Below are positions 1-8,777 of a stretch of DNA of 9,187 nt, piece by piece; position 1 is the stretch's first letter, and each line of letters opens with the position of its first letter. Made by a program: the position numbers and the translations under genes. The notes beneath the pieces were generated by a model. The model saw nothing but the letters and a program-made list of their open reading frames with translations, had not been told where the DNA came from and ran no database searches. Source of the DNA: Betaproteobacteria bacterium (GTDB taxonomy: Bacteria > Pseudomonadota > Gammaproteobacteria > Burkholderiales > Rhodocyclaceae); NCBI GenBank assembly GCA_025997075.1, contig BNUC01000142.1, forward strand, positions 1-9,187, written 5' to 3'.

Positions 1-106
1 TTTATTCATATTTTTCTTCTTTCTTTAGGGAACAAAAAAAACAAGACTTAACAAAGGCTAAATCTCGTTTTAGAGATAGAATTGAAAGAGATAGCGCTTG
101 GCGCTA

Positions 107-129
107 CTCTCTCTCTCTCTCTCTCTCTC
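107..129. repeat. Mirror (CT)11 dinucleotide tract
   Basis: Eleven CT units plus one C, exactly the reverse complement of 9059-9081. The GC-rich hairpin is mirrored at 92-106. Confidence 0.95.
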
Positions 130-193
130 GATGTCCTAATATTCATTTATGGAAGTATTATAAGAGAATGTAACGCAAATATTCAACTAAAAA

Positions 194-378
194 GTAACTA
201 TTCACCGTGGGGTATGTATACATGCATACGAGAGTTACTTAACTTGTTAAGTAATTTAATAGATTTAAAAATTATTAACGTAATAAATTATGAAAAAAGT
301 AGGAAATCAATTGATGGAGCTAGAGAATATATTTACTATAGTAAATATTTCTTAAATGGTTTCTCGGTGAATAGTTAC
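194..378. mobile_element. Mirror copy of the MITE-like element
   Basis: TIRs are at 194-207 and 365-378, and the flanking heptamers CTAAAAA at 187-193 and 379-385. It is identical to the reverse complement of 8810-8994. It is not independent evidence for the element because it arises with the arm. Confidence 0.5.
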
Positions 379-410
379 CTAAAAAAGACACAATTCTTAA
401 AGATCAATAA

Positions 411-1154
411 TTATTTTTTATATCCAGCCGCAATTGCAGTCTTGGCATCTACATAAATTTCAACATTACGGTGTAATAAAACGGATGTACATGGCCATTG
501 TTTATCGTACTTATTTAAGAATATATGTCTTAAAGCAGTCGCCTTACCAATCCCTGTAACAATAACAATAACTTTCTTTGCGTCTAAAATACTCTTAATA
601 CCCATACTAACAGCAGTTTTAGGAACAAAATTCTTATTGCCTTCAAAGAAACGAGAGTTTGCATCGATCGTACTTTGAGTTAATTTTATTACTCTTGTAA
701 TACTATTCAATGAAGAACCTGGTTCGTTATAAGCAATGTGGCCATTGTGTCCTAAACTAATAATTTGAGCATCTAGACCACCGTGCTTCTTGATTAACGT
801 TTCATAAGCTGCAGCATGTTTTGGGTCAGGAAAATGAGTATTAGCGAGTTTCACATTAATCTTGGTGAATAATCTAAAGTTCATGTAAGCACGATAAGAT
901 TCGTGAATATAAATAGAATTAATGTTAATGTATTCATCTAAATTAAAGGTTCTTACTTTACTATAATCCGTTTTATTATTAGCATAATCCAACGCCATGT
1001 AATCATACACTGGGATAGCAGTACCTCCGGTTGCAAGACCTAAATTAGCATTCTTTTTCTCCTTAACGGTCCTAATTAAAGATTTAGCAGCGCCAACAGC
1101 AGCACCTTTTTCATCTTTAAATATAAATAATTTGTATTTGTATATTTTGTTCAT
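411..1154 (-). CDS. nagB: Mirror copy of glucosamine-6-phosphate deaminase
   Basis: This encodes the same 247 residues as 8034-8777, including Asp73, Asn137, His139 and Glu144, and starts one base after the mirror permease stop. No difference between copies was seen. It is probably a duplicate created by the palindrome. Confidence 0.92.
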   Translation of the reverse strand: MNKIYKYKLFIFKDEKGAAVGAAKSLIRTVKEKKNANLGLATGGTAIPVYDYMALDYANNKTDYSKVRTFNLDEYININSIYIHESYRAYMNFRLFTKINVKLANTHFPDPKHAAAYETLIKKHGGLDAQIISLGHNGHIAYNEPGSSLNSITRVIKLTQSTIDANSRFFEGNKNFVPKTAVSMGIKSILDAKKVIVIVTGIGKATALRHIFLNKYDKQWPCTSVLLHRNVEIYVDAKTAIAAGYKK

Positions 1155-1155
1155 G

Positions 1156-3090
1156 TTATTTTCCTTCTTCCTTTGTGGACTGTGTTTCGTGTTTAATTTC
1201 ACCTTTAGCAATTATATCTTTCATGGTCACTTTAATTACATCAGCTTCTTGACCGAATACAGCGTATACCGATTGCGGTGATGGGTCAATGACACCTAAA
1301 GCGCCCAGTTCTTTCAAGCGGTCACGACTTACTTTACTCTTATCAACTACTTGAACTCGCAACTTGGTTAAACAGGCATCAATATTTCTAATATTATCAC
1401 GTCCACCATAAGCACTAATTATTTCAAAGGCTTTATCACGCATCGACGTAGCTTTATTAGTAGCACCCGTTCGGTTTTGTTTCTTTACCCAATCGGCTTT
1501 AGTAAATAATTTTGTAGCACCATTTCGTCCAGGGGTTTTTAGATTTCATTTTTTAATGGCCCAATAAAAGATTCATCAATATAACGGTAAATATGCTAGG
1601 GACATTATTAATAAGACCCAGGAGTGAGTGCCACCTCCTCTAGCGTCCGGCAATATACCATAAATTACAAAATCAATCATTCCTTGGGAAAATGAAAACG
1701 TACAATGTGGCGCAAGTGCTGGTACATAGTAGATAAAGATAGTGGTAATCATTCCAGCTAATCCACACATGATAGCGTGAAAACCTCAGAACAATCAAGG
1801 TGCCAAGAATAAGAATGTAAATTCAATAGCCTCAGATGCACCAGTTAAACTACTGACGATTGCTCCGGGTATGACAATGCTACTAGCTAGTTTCCGGTTT
1901 TCACCTTTAGGCGCCGCAAATAACATTCCTAACGCCGCTCCAGGTAAGGCGAACATACCAAACACGTAAGCGAAATTGGTATACTGACCAGGAGCAAATA
2001 ATGAATTATCACCGCCAACTTTTGCGTGTGAACCGTTATAGGAATTGATTAAGTCTTGAACGGTAATGTTATGTTCTGCAACAGGATTATAGCCAATGAT
2101 TCTCGTAATAAATATCTGCATATTAATATCACCAGTAACTAAGTGATCAACGCTACCACCAGCCCCAGCTAATTCGGCCCAAGTATGACCAGTATCATGT
2201 AATGTAACACCGTTGACTATAATAGAATCTGAATTTGTACCTCACGAAGCATAGAAAGAATCAGTTATATTAAATTGCCCACCCACATCAGTAAACCAGA
2301 GCATTACGTTTAATATGTGATGCAACCCAAAAGGAGCTAAAGCTCGATTAAAGACGCCATAAGCTAGCGAGGTGACGCCACCATAACGCCCACCATAAGA
2401 TAAACCTTCACCTAAATAATATAACCCGATTCCTATCGTTGGTCATACCATTGCAAAGAACATACCAACAACACACATGGTTGCAAAAGTAACAATCGGA
2501 ATAAACCTTACACCGCTAAAGAAACCCAAGGCTTTTGGTAATTGAATAGTTTTATAACGATTATACAAAAAGGCTACTATTACACCTACAATGACACCAC
2601 CAAAAATAGATGAGGATAATGTTTCAATCCCTATTACATTAGTAAAAATGGCTGAAAATTTTTCAGGAGTAAAGTCATAAAAAAGGAAATGATAATTAGG
2701 ATCAGTACCCGCAGGATTAATAATTAGCGCTGATTGAAAAATTGAAAAAATGCAATAACCTAAAAAAGTAGATAAAGCAGCCGTGCCTGAATCATTTGTA
2801 AAAGTGATGGCAATAGCAATACCGAATAATAACGGCAACACGGCAAACATTATTTGACCGGGCATCATAATGATGCTACCAATAGCTTGACCGATTTCAC
2901 TAGTAGATTGAGAATTAATGGTCGTTCCAATACCCAAAGCTAAACCACCTATTGGCAACATCGCAATCGGTAACATGACAGCTCGCGAAAATTTCGCCAT
3001 CGCTTCTCTAAAGGCGCCAGAATTTTTCTTCTTGGTTTTTTCTAAATCAACTTCTCCAAAAGTCAATTTTTTGCGAAATACTGAAGTCAT
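1156..3090 (-). CDS. Mirror copy of PTS EIICB permease, code 4
   Basis: This encodes the same 644 residues as 6098-8032, with the same seven TGA tryptophan codons, His257-His258, Glu420 and the EIIB Cys573 (codon at 1374-1372). I see no difference between the two copies. See the right-arm entry for function. Do not count it as a second permease unless the palindrome is verified. Confidence 0.9.
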
Positions 3091-3091
3091 A

Positions 3092-3676
3092 TTATAGCCC
3101 TCTCGCAGAAGCGGTTATAGTCATATCAATGGGGTTGGACTTCAAAGTGGTGTTTGTTTCAAAACCGTGAATCATTAATTCAACAGAAATTCATATCGTA
3201 ATTTTATCAGCTGCGGGTTCAGTTTTTCTAGCAGTTCATTTTAGAATACCACTTTCCGGGTCTATACGAAGTGGATCGAGATATTGATGATGCTTTTCAT
3301 CAATTTCTAGCGTTCAATAAATATCATCAACACCATGGTGTTCATCAAACCATTCATTAGTCATTTTGTCAGGATACTTATTTTTCTCTGTTTGGTGATG
3401 ATTGTTGAAATAAACTTCTAAGGTTAATGGCTCTGTCCATTCTTTTGTAGTACGAGAATTAATGGTTTTATCAAAACCGTCAGGTATAAATAAATTAGTT
3501 TTATTTAAATCAATTGTAGTGTATGGACGGTTGACTCCAATAGCAATAAAACCAGCACCAAGACCCAATATCAACGCAGAAACACCACCCACAATAGAAC
3601 GCATAATTATTTTTTTGCGTTTAACAGATTTACGAATTTGATTCGTCACGGAGTTAGAGGGGGATAATTCAGCCAT
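3092..3676 (-). CDS. Mirror copy of gene B (membrane protein, possible Ig-like domain)
   Basis: This encodes the same 194 residues as 5512-6096, with the same in-frame TGA codons read as Trp. The AT-rich upstream gap and the candidate promoter are also duplicated (3683-3724). It ends one base before the mirror permease. See the right-arm entry for domains. It is probably not a second gene in the organism. Confidence 0.6.
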
Positions 3677-3742
3677 GTGTAAATAATAAGTGATATATTA
3701 ATAAAATATTAACTTTTTACACAACTATTGAAAGTTCACCAG

Positions 3743-4481
3743 TTACCCAAGACTAGGGAAAATACAGTTTGTAAAAACGGGCGAATTATATAAAAAGAAA
3801 AGATTGATTCAATAGTTATCATATCATTGTCATGAATCTCTGAGAGATGAGCGGCTTCTAAATGAATTATTAGGCAGATTTTCATCTTGTTCTGTGCCAA
3901 TTCGGAATAGAGAAATATCAATGTCGTTTAATCTAAATTGGTATGCACACAACAAACCGACAGCGCGAGCGACTTCTTCGAGCTCAAAATCAATGTCACC
4001 TAAAGCGGTGGTAGACATATGTATCAAGAAATGAAAATTCGATAAAAGTCAAGCACCATTATTGTTTGTTCAGCTCAAATCATCAGAAAACTTTATTTGA
4101 ACACTCGTTAAACCTAAATGTGTCATCCAAAGATCGATCATATTGTTTCAAGTAACGTTAAAAGAACCATCAATCTCTTCAAGGATTTCCGAGAAGAACT
4201 CTTTGACCAATGTTTCCTTAATTACACCTACATTAAAATATGGGCTAATATCGTCTAGCATCTTTTGGTCATACATATTATTGCCCCATCCTACGCTAGT
4301 ATAGTCAACTCCATTTTTTGGTTCAAAAATACCGTTATATGCACGAAGCTCTTCTATATTTGATATTTCTTCGATCATGTTATCGCCATTACCACTGCAA
4401 CCAGTAGATACAAACGGAATAGCAATAAGTGTTCTGCCCACCAACAATGTAAAACCTATTAAGCTACCAATTTTCTTATAT
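3743..4481 (-). pseudogene. 5'-truncated mirror copy of gene A
   Basis: This copy carries codons 31 to the stop of gene A and lacks the start, the Shine-Dalgarno site and the N-terminal basic region. Upstream on the - strand an in-frame TAA (4486-4484) closes the frame two codons beyond the arm. The copy differs from the intact one at residue 121: TTG (Leu) here, TTT (Phe) on the right arm. If the palindrome is an artefact, this copy does not exist in the organism. Confidence 0.85.
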
Positions 4482-4506
4482 TTTTAGGGAATGTTTAACA
4501 ATTCGG

Positions 4507-4533
4507 TTGAAAATCTAATTTTCTCTATATACT
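4507..4533 (+). promoter_or_regulatory. Candidate promoter for gene A
   Basis: TTGAAA (4507-4512) and TATACT (4528-4533) each match the sigma-70-type -35 and -10 consensus at five of six positions. The 15-base spacer is short of the usual 17. Transcription would begin near 4540, leaving a leader of about 75 bases before gene A. The region is AT-rich, so chance matches are likely. Confidence 0.35.
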
Positions 4534-4555
4534 TAAAATCCTAAAGCGAATAACT

Positions 4556-4574
4556 TTACTAAACAGTTTAATAA
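4556..4574 (+). promoter_or_regulatory. Imperfect dyad, possible operator upstream of gene A
   Basis: TAAAC-A-GTTTA is flanked by TTA and TAA with one mismatched pair, giving a 19-base dyad. It lies between the candidate promoter and the Shine-Dalgarno site, where a repressor could act. No regulator is encoded in the window and AT-rich dyads are common, so this is a weak call. Confidence 0.25.
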
Positions 4575-4602
4575 CTATTTAAATTTCTGCACAAATATAA
4601 AT

Positions 4603-4609
4603 AAGGTGG
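4603..4609 (+). promoter_or_regulatory. Ribosome binding site of gene A
   Basis: AAGGTGG lies 8 bases before ATG 4618. It matches the Shine-Dalgarno consensus AAGGAGG at six of seven positions. It overlaps the GTG at 4606 and so rules that GTG out as the start. Confidence 0.75.
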
Positions 4610-4617
4610 GTATTTTT

Positions 4618-5445
4618 ATGTATCAAGAAAAAAACAAAACTAGTAAGATTGATTTCAAAATTAATACGGATCTGGCAAAACTACAATGTCAAAAACAACG
4701 GGAGCGATATAAGAAAATTGGTAGCTTAATAGGTTTTACATTGTTGGTGGGCAGAACACTTATTGCTATTCCGTTTGTATCTACTGGTTGCAGTGGTAAT
4801 GGCGATAACATGATCGAAGAAATATCAAATATAGAAGAGCTTCGTGCATATAACGGTATTTTTGAACCAAAAAATGGAGTTGACTATACTAGCGTAGGAT
4901 GGGGCAATAATATGTATGACCAAAAGATGCTAGACGATATTAGCCCATATTTTAATGTAGGTGTAATTAAGGAAACATTTGTCAAAGAGTTCTTCTCGGA
5001 AATCCTTGAAGAGATTGATGGTTCTTTTAACGTTACTTGAAACAATATGATCGATCTTTGGATGACACATTTAGGTTTAACGAGTGTTCAAATAAAGTTT
5101 TCTGATGATTTGAGCTGAACAAACAATAATGGTGCTTGACTTTTATCGAATTTTCATTTCTTGATACATATGTCTACCACCGCTTTAGGTGACATTGATT
5201 TTGAGCTCGAAGAAGTCGCTCGCGCTGTCGGTTTGTTGTGTGCATACCAATTTAGATTAAACGACATTGATATTTCTCTATTCCGAATTGGCACAGAACA
5301 AGATGAAAATCTGCCTAATAATTCATTTAGAAGCCGCTCATCTCTCAGAGATTCATGACAATGATATGATAACTATTGAATCAATCTTTTCTTTTTATAT
5401 AATTCGCCCGTTTTTACAAACTGTATTTTCCCTAGTCTTGGGTAA
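4618..5445 (+). CDS. Unrecognised membrane-anchored or lipoprotein-like protein (gene A), code 4
   Basis: I do not recognise a family. With TGA read as Trp the frame gives 275 residues ending at TAA 5443; TGA codons lie at 5038, 5116, 5137, 5356, 5362 and 5377. I chose ATG 4618 because AAGGTGG at 4603-4609 sits 8 bases upstream; GTG 4606 lies inside that site. Residues 1-33 are polar and basic. Residues 34-54 are hydrophobic and are followed by STGC with Cys58, which could be a relaxed mollicute lipobox. The long N-region is unusual for a lipoprotein, so a plain membrane anchor is also possible. The rest is acidic and probably extracellular. Frame 2 is also open over 5261-5449, so the last ~35 residues are less certain. 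Gene B begins 66 bases downstream. An exported accessory protein for the sugar permease is only an inference. Confidence 0.6.
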
Positions 5446-5463
5446 CTGGTGAACTTTCAATAG

Positions 5464-5505
5464 TTGTGTAAAAAGTTAATATTTTATTAATATATCACTT
5501 ATTAT
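5464..5505 (+). promoter_or_regulatory. Candidate promoter for the B-permease-nagB operon
   Basis: The 66-base gap between genes A and B is very AT-rich and has no Shine-Dalgarno site before ATG 5512. TTGTGT (5464-5469) and TAATAT (5488-5493) form a -35/-10 pair with an 18-base spacer. TATTAT (5500-5505) is a second -10-like hexamer whose start point would fall at or next to the A of the ATG. Either option gives a very short or leaderless transcript. Confidence 0.35.
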
Positions 5506-5511
5506 TTACAC

Positions 5512-6096
5512 ATGGCTGAATTATCCCCCTCTAACTCCGTGACGAATCAAATTCGTAAATCTGTTAAACGCAAAAAAATAATTATGCGTTCTATTGTGGG
5601 TGGTGTTTCTGCGTTGATATTGGGTCTTGGTGCTGGTTTTATTGCTATTGGAGTCAACCGTCCATACACTACAATTGATTTAAATAAAACTAATTTATTT
5701 ATACCTGACGGTTTTGATAAAACCATTAATTCTCGTACTACAAAAGAATGGACAGAGCCATTAACCTTAGAAGTTTATTTCAACAATCATCACCAAACAG
5801 AGAAAAATAAGTATCCTGACAAAATGACTAATGAATGGTTTGATGAACACCATGGTGTTGATGATATTTATTGAACGCTAGAAATTGATGAAAAGCATCA
5901 TCAATATCTCGATCCACTTCGTATAGACCCGGAAAGTGGTATTCTAAAATGAACTGCTAGAAAAACTGAACCCGCAGCTGATAAAATTACGATATGAATT
6001 TCTGTTGAATTAATGATTCACGGTTTTGAAACAAACACCACTTTGAAGTCCAACCCCATTGATATGACTATAACCGCTTCTGCGAGAGGGCTATAA
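5512..6096 (+). CDS. Single-pass membrane protein with possible Ig-like C-terminal domain (gene B), code 4
   Basis: No named family is recognised. The frame gives 194 residues with TGA as Trp at 5872, 5950 and 5995, ending at TAA 6094. ATG 5512 is the only good start: in-frame stops lie upstream and there is no Shine-Dalgarno site, so initiation may be leaderless. Residues 1-26 are basic and probably cytoplasmic. Residues 27-48 are a glycine-rich membrane segment, and the remainder should lie outside the cell. The C-terminal part (about 121-194) has the pattern 'hydrophobic strand, DPESGIL-KW, ..., strand, P-I-x-M-T-I'. This resembles the tandem Ig-like domains seen in mollicute surface proteins; that assignment is inference. 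The gene ends one base before the permease start, which implies co-transcription and perhaps a role in sugar capture or in the permease complex. Confidence 0.65.
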
Positions 6097-6097
6097 T

Positions 6098-8032
6098 ATG
6101 ACTTCAGTATTTCGCAAAAAATTGACTTTTGGAGAAGTTGATTTAGAAAAAACCAAGAAGAAAAATTCTGGCGCCTTTAGAGAAGCGATGGCGAAATTTT
6201 CGCGAGCTGTCATGTTACCGATTGCGATGTTGCCAATAGGTGGTTTAGCTTTGGGTATTGGAACGACCATTAATTCTCAATCTACTAGTGAAATCGGTCA
6301 AGCTATTGGTAGCATCATTATGATGCCCGGTCAAATAATGTTTGCCGTGTTGCCGTTATTATTCGGTATTGCTATTGCCATCACTTTTACAAATGATTCA
6401 GGCACGGCTGCTTTATCTACTTTTTTAGGTTATTGCATTTTTTCAATTTTTCAATCAGCGCTAATTATTAATCCTGCGGGTACTGATCCTAATTATCATT
6501 TCCTTTTTTATGACTTTACTCCTGAAAAATTTTCAGCCATTTTTACTAATGTAATAGGGATTGAAACATTATCCTCATCTATTTTTGGTGGTGTCATTGT
6601 AGGTGTAATAGTAGCCTTTTTGTATAATCGTTATAAAACTATTCAATTACCAAAAGCCTTGGGTTTCTTTAGCGGTGTAAGGTTTATTCCGATTGTTACT
6701 TTTGCAACCATGTGTGTTGTTGGTATGTTCTTTGCAATGGTATGACCAACGATAGGAATCGGGTTATATTATTTAGGTGAAGGTTTATCTTATGGTGGGC
6801 GTTATGGTGGCGTCACCTCGCTAGCTTATGGCGTCTTTAATCGAGCTTTAGCTCCTTTTGGGTTGCATCACATATTAAACGTAATGCTCTGGTTTACTGA
6901 TGTGGGTGGGCAATTTAATATAACTGATTCTTTCTATGCTTCGTGAGGTACAAATTCAGATTCTATTATAGTCAACGGTGTTACATTACATGATACTGGT
7001 CATACTTGGGCCGAATTAGCTGGGGCTGGTGGTAGCGTTGATCACTTAGTTACTGGTGATATTAATATGCAGATATTTATTACGAGAATCATTGGCTATA
7101 ATCCTGTTGCAGAACATAACATTACCGTTCAAGACTTAATCAATTCCTATAACGGTTCACACGCAAAAGTTGGCGGTGATAATTCATTATTTGCTCCTGG
7201 TCAGTATACCAATTTCGCTTACGTGTTTGGTATGTTCGCCTTACCTGGAGCGGCGTTAGGAATGTTATTTGCGGCGCCTAAAGGTGAAAACCGGAAACTA
7301 GCTAGTAGCATTGTCATACCCGGAGCAATCGTCAGTAGTTTAACTGGTGCATCTGAGGCTATTGAATTTACATTCTTATTCTTGGCACCTTGATTGTTCT
7401 GAGGTTTTCACGCTATCATGTGTGGATTAGCTGGAATGATTACCACTATCTTTATCTACTATGTACCAGCACTTGCGCCACATTGTACGTTTTCATTTTC
7501 CCAAGGAATGATTGATTTTGTAATTTATGGTATATTGCCGGACGCTAGAGGAGGTGGCACTCACTCCTGGGTCTTATTAATAATGTCCCTAGCATATTTA
7601 CCGTTATATTGATGAATCTTTTATTGGGCCATTAAAAAATGAAATCTAAAAACCCCTGGACGAAATGGTGCTACAAAATTATTTACTAAAGCCGATTGGG
7701 TAAAGAAACAAAACCGAACGGGTGCTACTAATAAAGCTACGTCGATGCGTGATAAAGCCTTTGAAATAATTAGTGCTTATGGTGGACGTGATAATATTAG
7801 AAATATTGATGCCTGTTTAACCAAGTTGCGAGTTCAAGTAGTTGATAAGAGTAAAGTAAGTCGTGACCGCTTGAAAGAACTGGGCGCTTTAGGTGTCATT
7901 GACCCATCACCGCAATCGGTATACGCTGTATTCGGTCAAGAAGCTGATGTAATTAAAGTGACCATGAAAGATATAATTGCTAAAGGTGAAATTAAACACG
8001 AAACACAGTCCACAAAGGAAGAAGGAAAATAA
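6098..8032 (+). CDS. PTS EIICB permease, glucose/glucosamine/N-acetylglucosamine family, code 4
   Basis: This enzyme imports a hexose or amino sugar through the membrane and phosphorylates it. The 644-residue frame uses TGA for Trp at 6743, 6944, 7391, 7400, 7610, 7613 and 7640. The EIIC domain starts near residue 35 with a MLPIAMLPIGG segment. It includes GLHH (His257-His258) and TGASEAIEF (Glu420), which corresponds to the GITEP motif with Ala for Pro. It ends before NLKTPGR (516-522). The EIIB domain spans about 550-630 with the phosphorylated Cys573 in NIDACLTKLRV. No EIIA domain follows, so a separate EIIA is needed. It is longer than E. coli PtsG (about 477 residues), partly from a loop around 275-380. 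GAGAGGG at 6084-6090 lies 7 bases before ATG 6098. The downstream nagB favours glucosamine (GamP-like) or N-acetylglucosamine over glucose. Confidence 0.93.
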
Positions 8033-8033
8033 C

Positions 8034-8777
8034 ATGAACAAAATATACAAATACAAATTATTTATATTTAAAGATGAAAAAGGTGCTGCTGTTGGCGCTG
8101 CTAAATCTTTAATTAGGACCGTTAAGGAGAAAAAGAATGCTAATTTAGGTCTTGCAACCGGAGGTACTGCTATCCCAGTGTATGATTACATGGCGTTGGA
8201 TTATGCTAATAATAAAACGGATTATAGTAAAGTAAGAACCTTTAATTTAGATGAATACATTAACATTAATTCTATTTATATTCACGAATCTTATCGTGCT
8301 TACATGAACTTTAGATTATTCACCAAGATTAATGTGAAACTCGCTAATACTCATTTTCCTGACCCAAAACATGCTGCAGCTTATGAAACGTTAATCAAGA
8401 AGCACGGTGGTCTAGATGCTCAAATTATTAGTTTAGGACACAATGGCCACATTGCTTATAACGAACCAGGTTCTTCATTGAATAGTATTACAAGAGTAAT
8501 AAAATTAACTCAAAGTACGATCGATGCAAACTCTCGTTTCTTTGAAGGCAATAAGAATTTTGTTCCTAAAACTGCTGTTAGTATGGGTATTAAGAGTATT
8601 TTAGACGCAAAGAAAGTTATTGTTATTGTTACAGGGATTGGTAAGGCGACTGCTTTAAGACATATATTCTTAAATAAGTACGATAAACAATGGCCATGTA
8701 CATCCGTTTTATTACACCGTAATGTTGAAATTTATGTAGATGCCAAGACTGCAATTGCGGCTGGATATAAAAAATAA
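8034..8777 (+). CDS. nagB: Glucosamine-6-phosphate deaminase
   Basis: This cytoplasmic enzyme (EC 3.5.99.6) converts glucosamine-6-phosphate to fructose-6-phosphate and ammonia, feeding the permease product into glycolysis. The 247 residues are typical of the family. The phosphate-binding TGGT loop is at 42-45. FNLDEY carries Asp73, equivalent to E. coli Asp72. LGHNGHIAYNEP carries Asn137, His139 and Glu144; Asn at the E. coli Asp141 position is common in Firmicute enzymes. The TGIGKATAL segment and LHRNVEIYVD near the C-terminus also match. ATG 8034 follows the permease stop by one base and has AAGGA (8022-8026) 7 bases upstream. An in-frame start at 7977 would add 19 residues that overlap the permease and is rejected. 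It contains no TGA codon. gamA is the equivalent name if the permease takes glucosamine. Confidence 0.95.
   Translation: MNKIYKYKLFIFKDEKGAAVGAAKSLIRTVKEKKNANLGLATGGTAIPVYDYMALDYANNKTDYSKVRTFNLDEYININSIYIHESYRAYMNFRLFTKINVKLANTHFPDPKHAAAYETLIKKHGGLDAQIISLGHNGHIAYNEPGSSLNSITRVIKLTQSTIDANSRFFEGNKNFVPKTAVSMGIKSILDAKKVIVIVTGIGKATALRHIFLNKYDKQWPCTSVLLHRNVEIYVDAKTAIAAGYKK

Larger units (their letters stand above)
1..410. other. Mirror of the non-coding region downstream of nagB
   Basis: This is the reverse complement of 8778-9187, with the MITE-like element, dinucleotide tract, hairpin and the doubtful antisense frame (82-456, + strand). I see no additional feature in it. Confidence 0.6.
1..4481. 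repeat. Left arm of giant inverted repeat
   Basis: This arm is the reverse complement of 4707-9187, with position i pairing with 9188-i. I compared coding and non-coding stretches by eye and found one substitution, C at 4208 where the mirror of T4980 predicts A. Homopolymers and the dinucleotide tract have the same length in both arms. The arm starts at the first base of the window and stops inside codon 30 of gene A. This arm is probably the derived copy, because its gene A is truncated while the right-arm gene A is complete. A fold-back amplification or read artefact is the most likely origin. Confidence 0.97.
4482..4706. other. Single-copy loop between the inverted arms
   Basis: These 225 bases are the only non-duplicated part of the window. 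They hold about 136 bases of AT-rich upstream DNA and the first 29 codons of gene A on the + strand. On the - strand, reading into the left copy of gene A, an in-frame TAA lies at 4486-4484, two codons outside the arm. The loop therefore does not supply a start for the left copy. The boundary is sharp: 4481/4707 pair, while 4482 (T) and 4706 (G) do not. Confidence 0.93.

Noticed and set aside
4606..4617. GTG start four codons before ATG 4618 in gene A
   Set aside because: The GTG lies inside the AAGGTGG Shine-Dalgarno site that serves ATG 4618.
5161..5358. Separate 65-codon gene
   Set aside because: It is the in-frame continuation of gene A after TGA tryptophan codons.
5267..5452. 61-codon frame overlapping the end of gene A (mirror at 3736-3921)
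   Set aside because: It is offset by one base from gene A, starts with TTG without a ribosome site and has no recognisable features. It leaves some doubt about the true C-terminus of gene A, through a possible frameshift, but is not a better gene call.
7067..8032. Separate short genes at 7067-7393, 7418-7612 and 7745-8032
   Set aside because: All are in one frame with 6098-6745 and separated only by TGA codons. Together they form one EIICB permease under code 4.
7977..8033. 19-residue N-terminal extension of nagB
   Set aside because: It overlaps the permease end, has a weak start and no ribosome site. ATG 8034 has a well-placed AAGGA, and the shorter protein matches family length.
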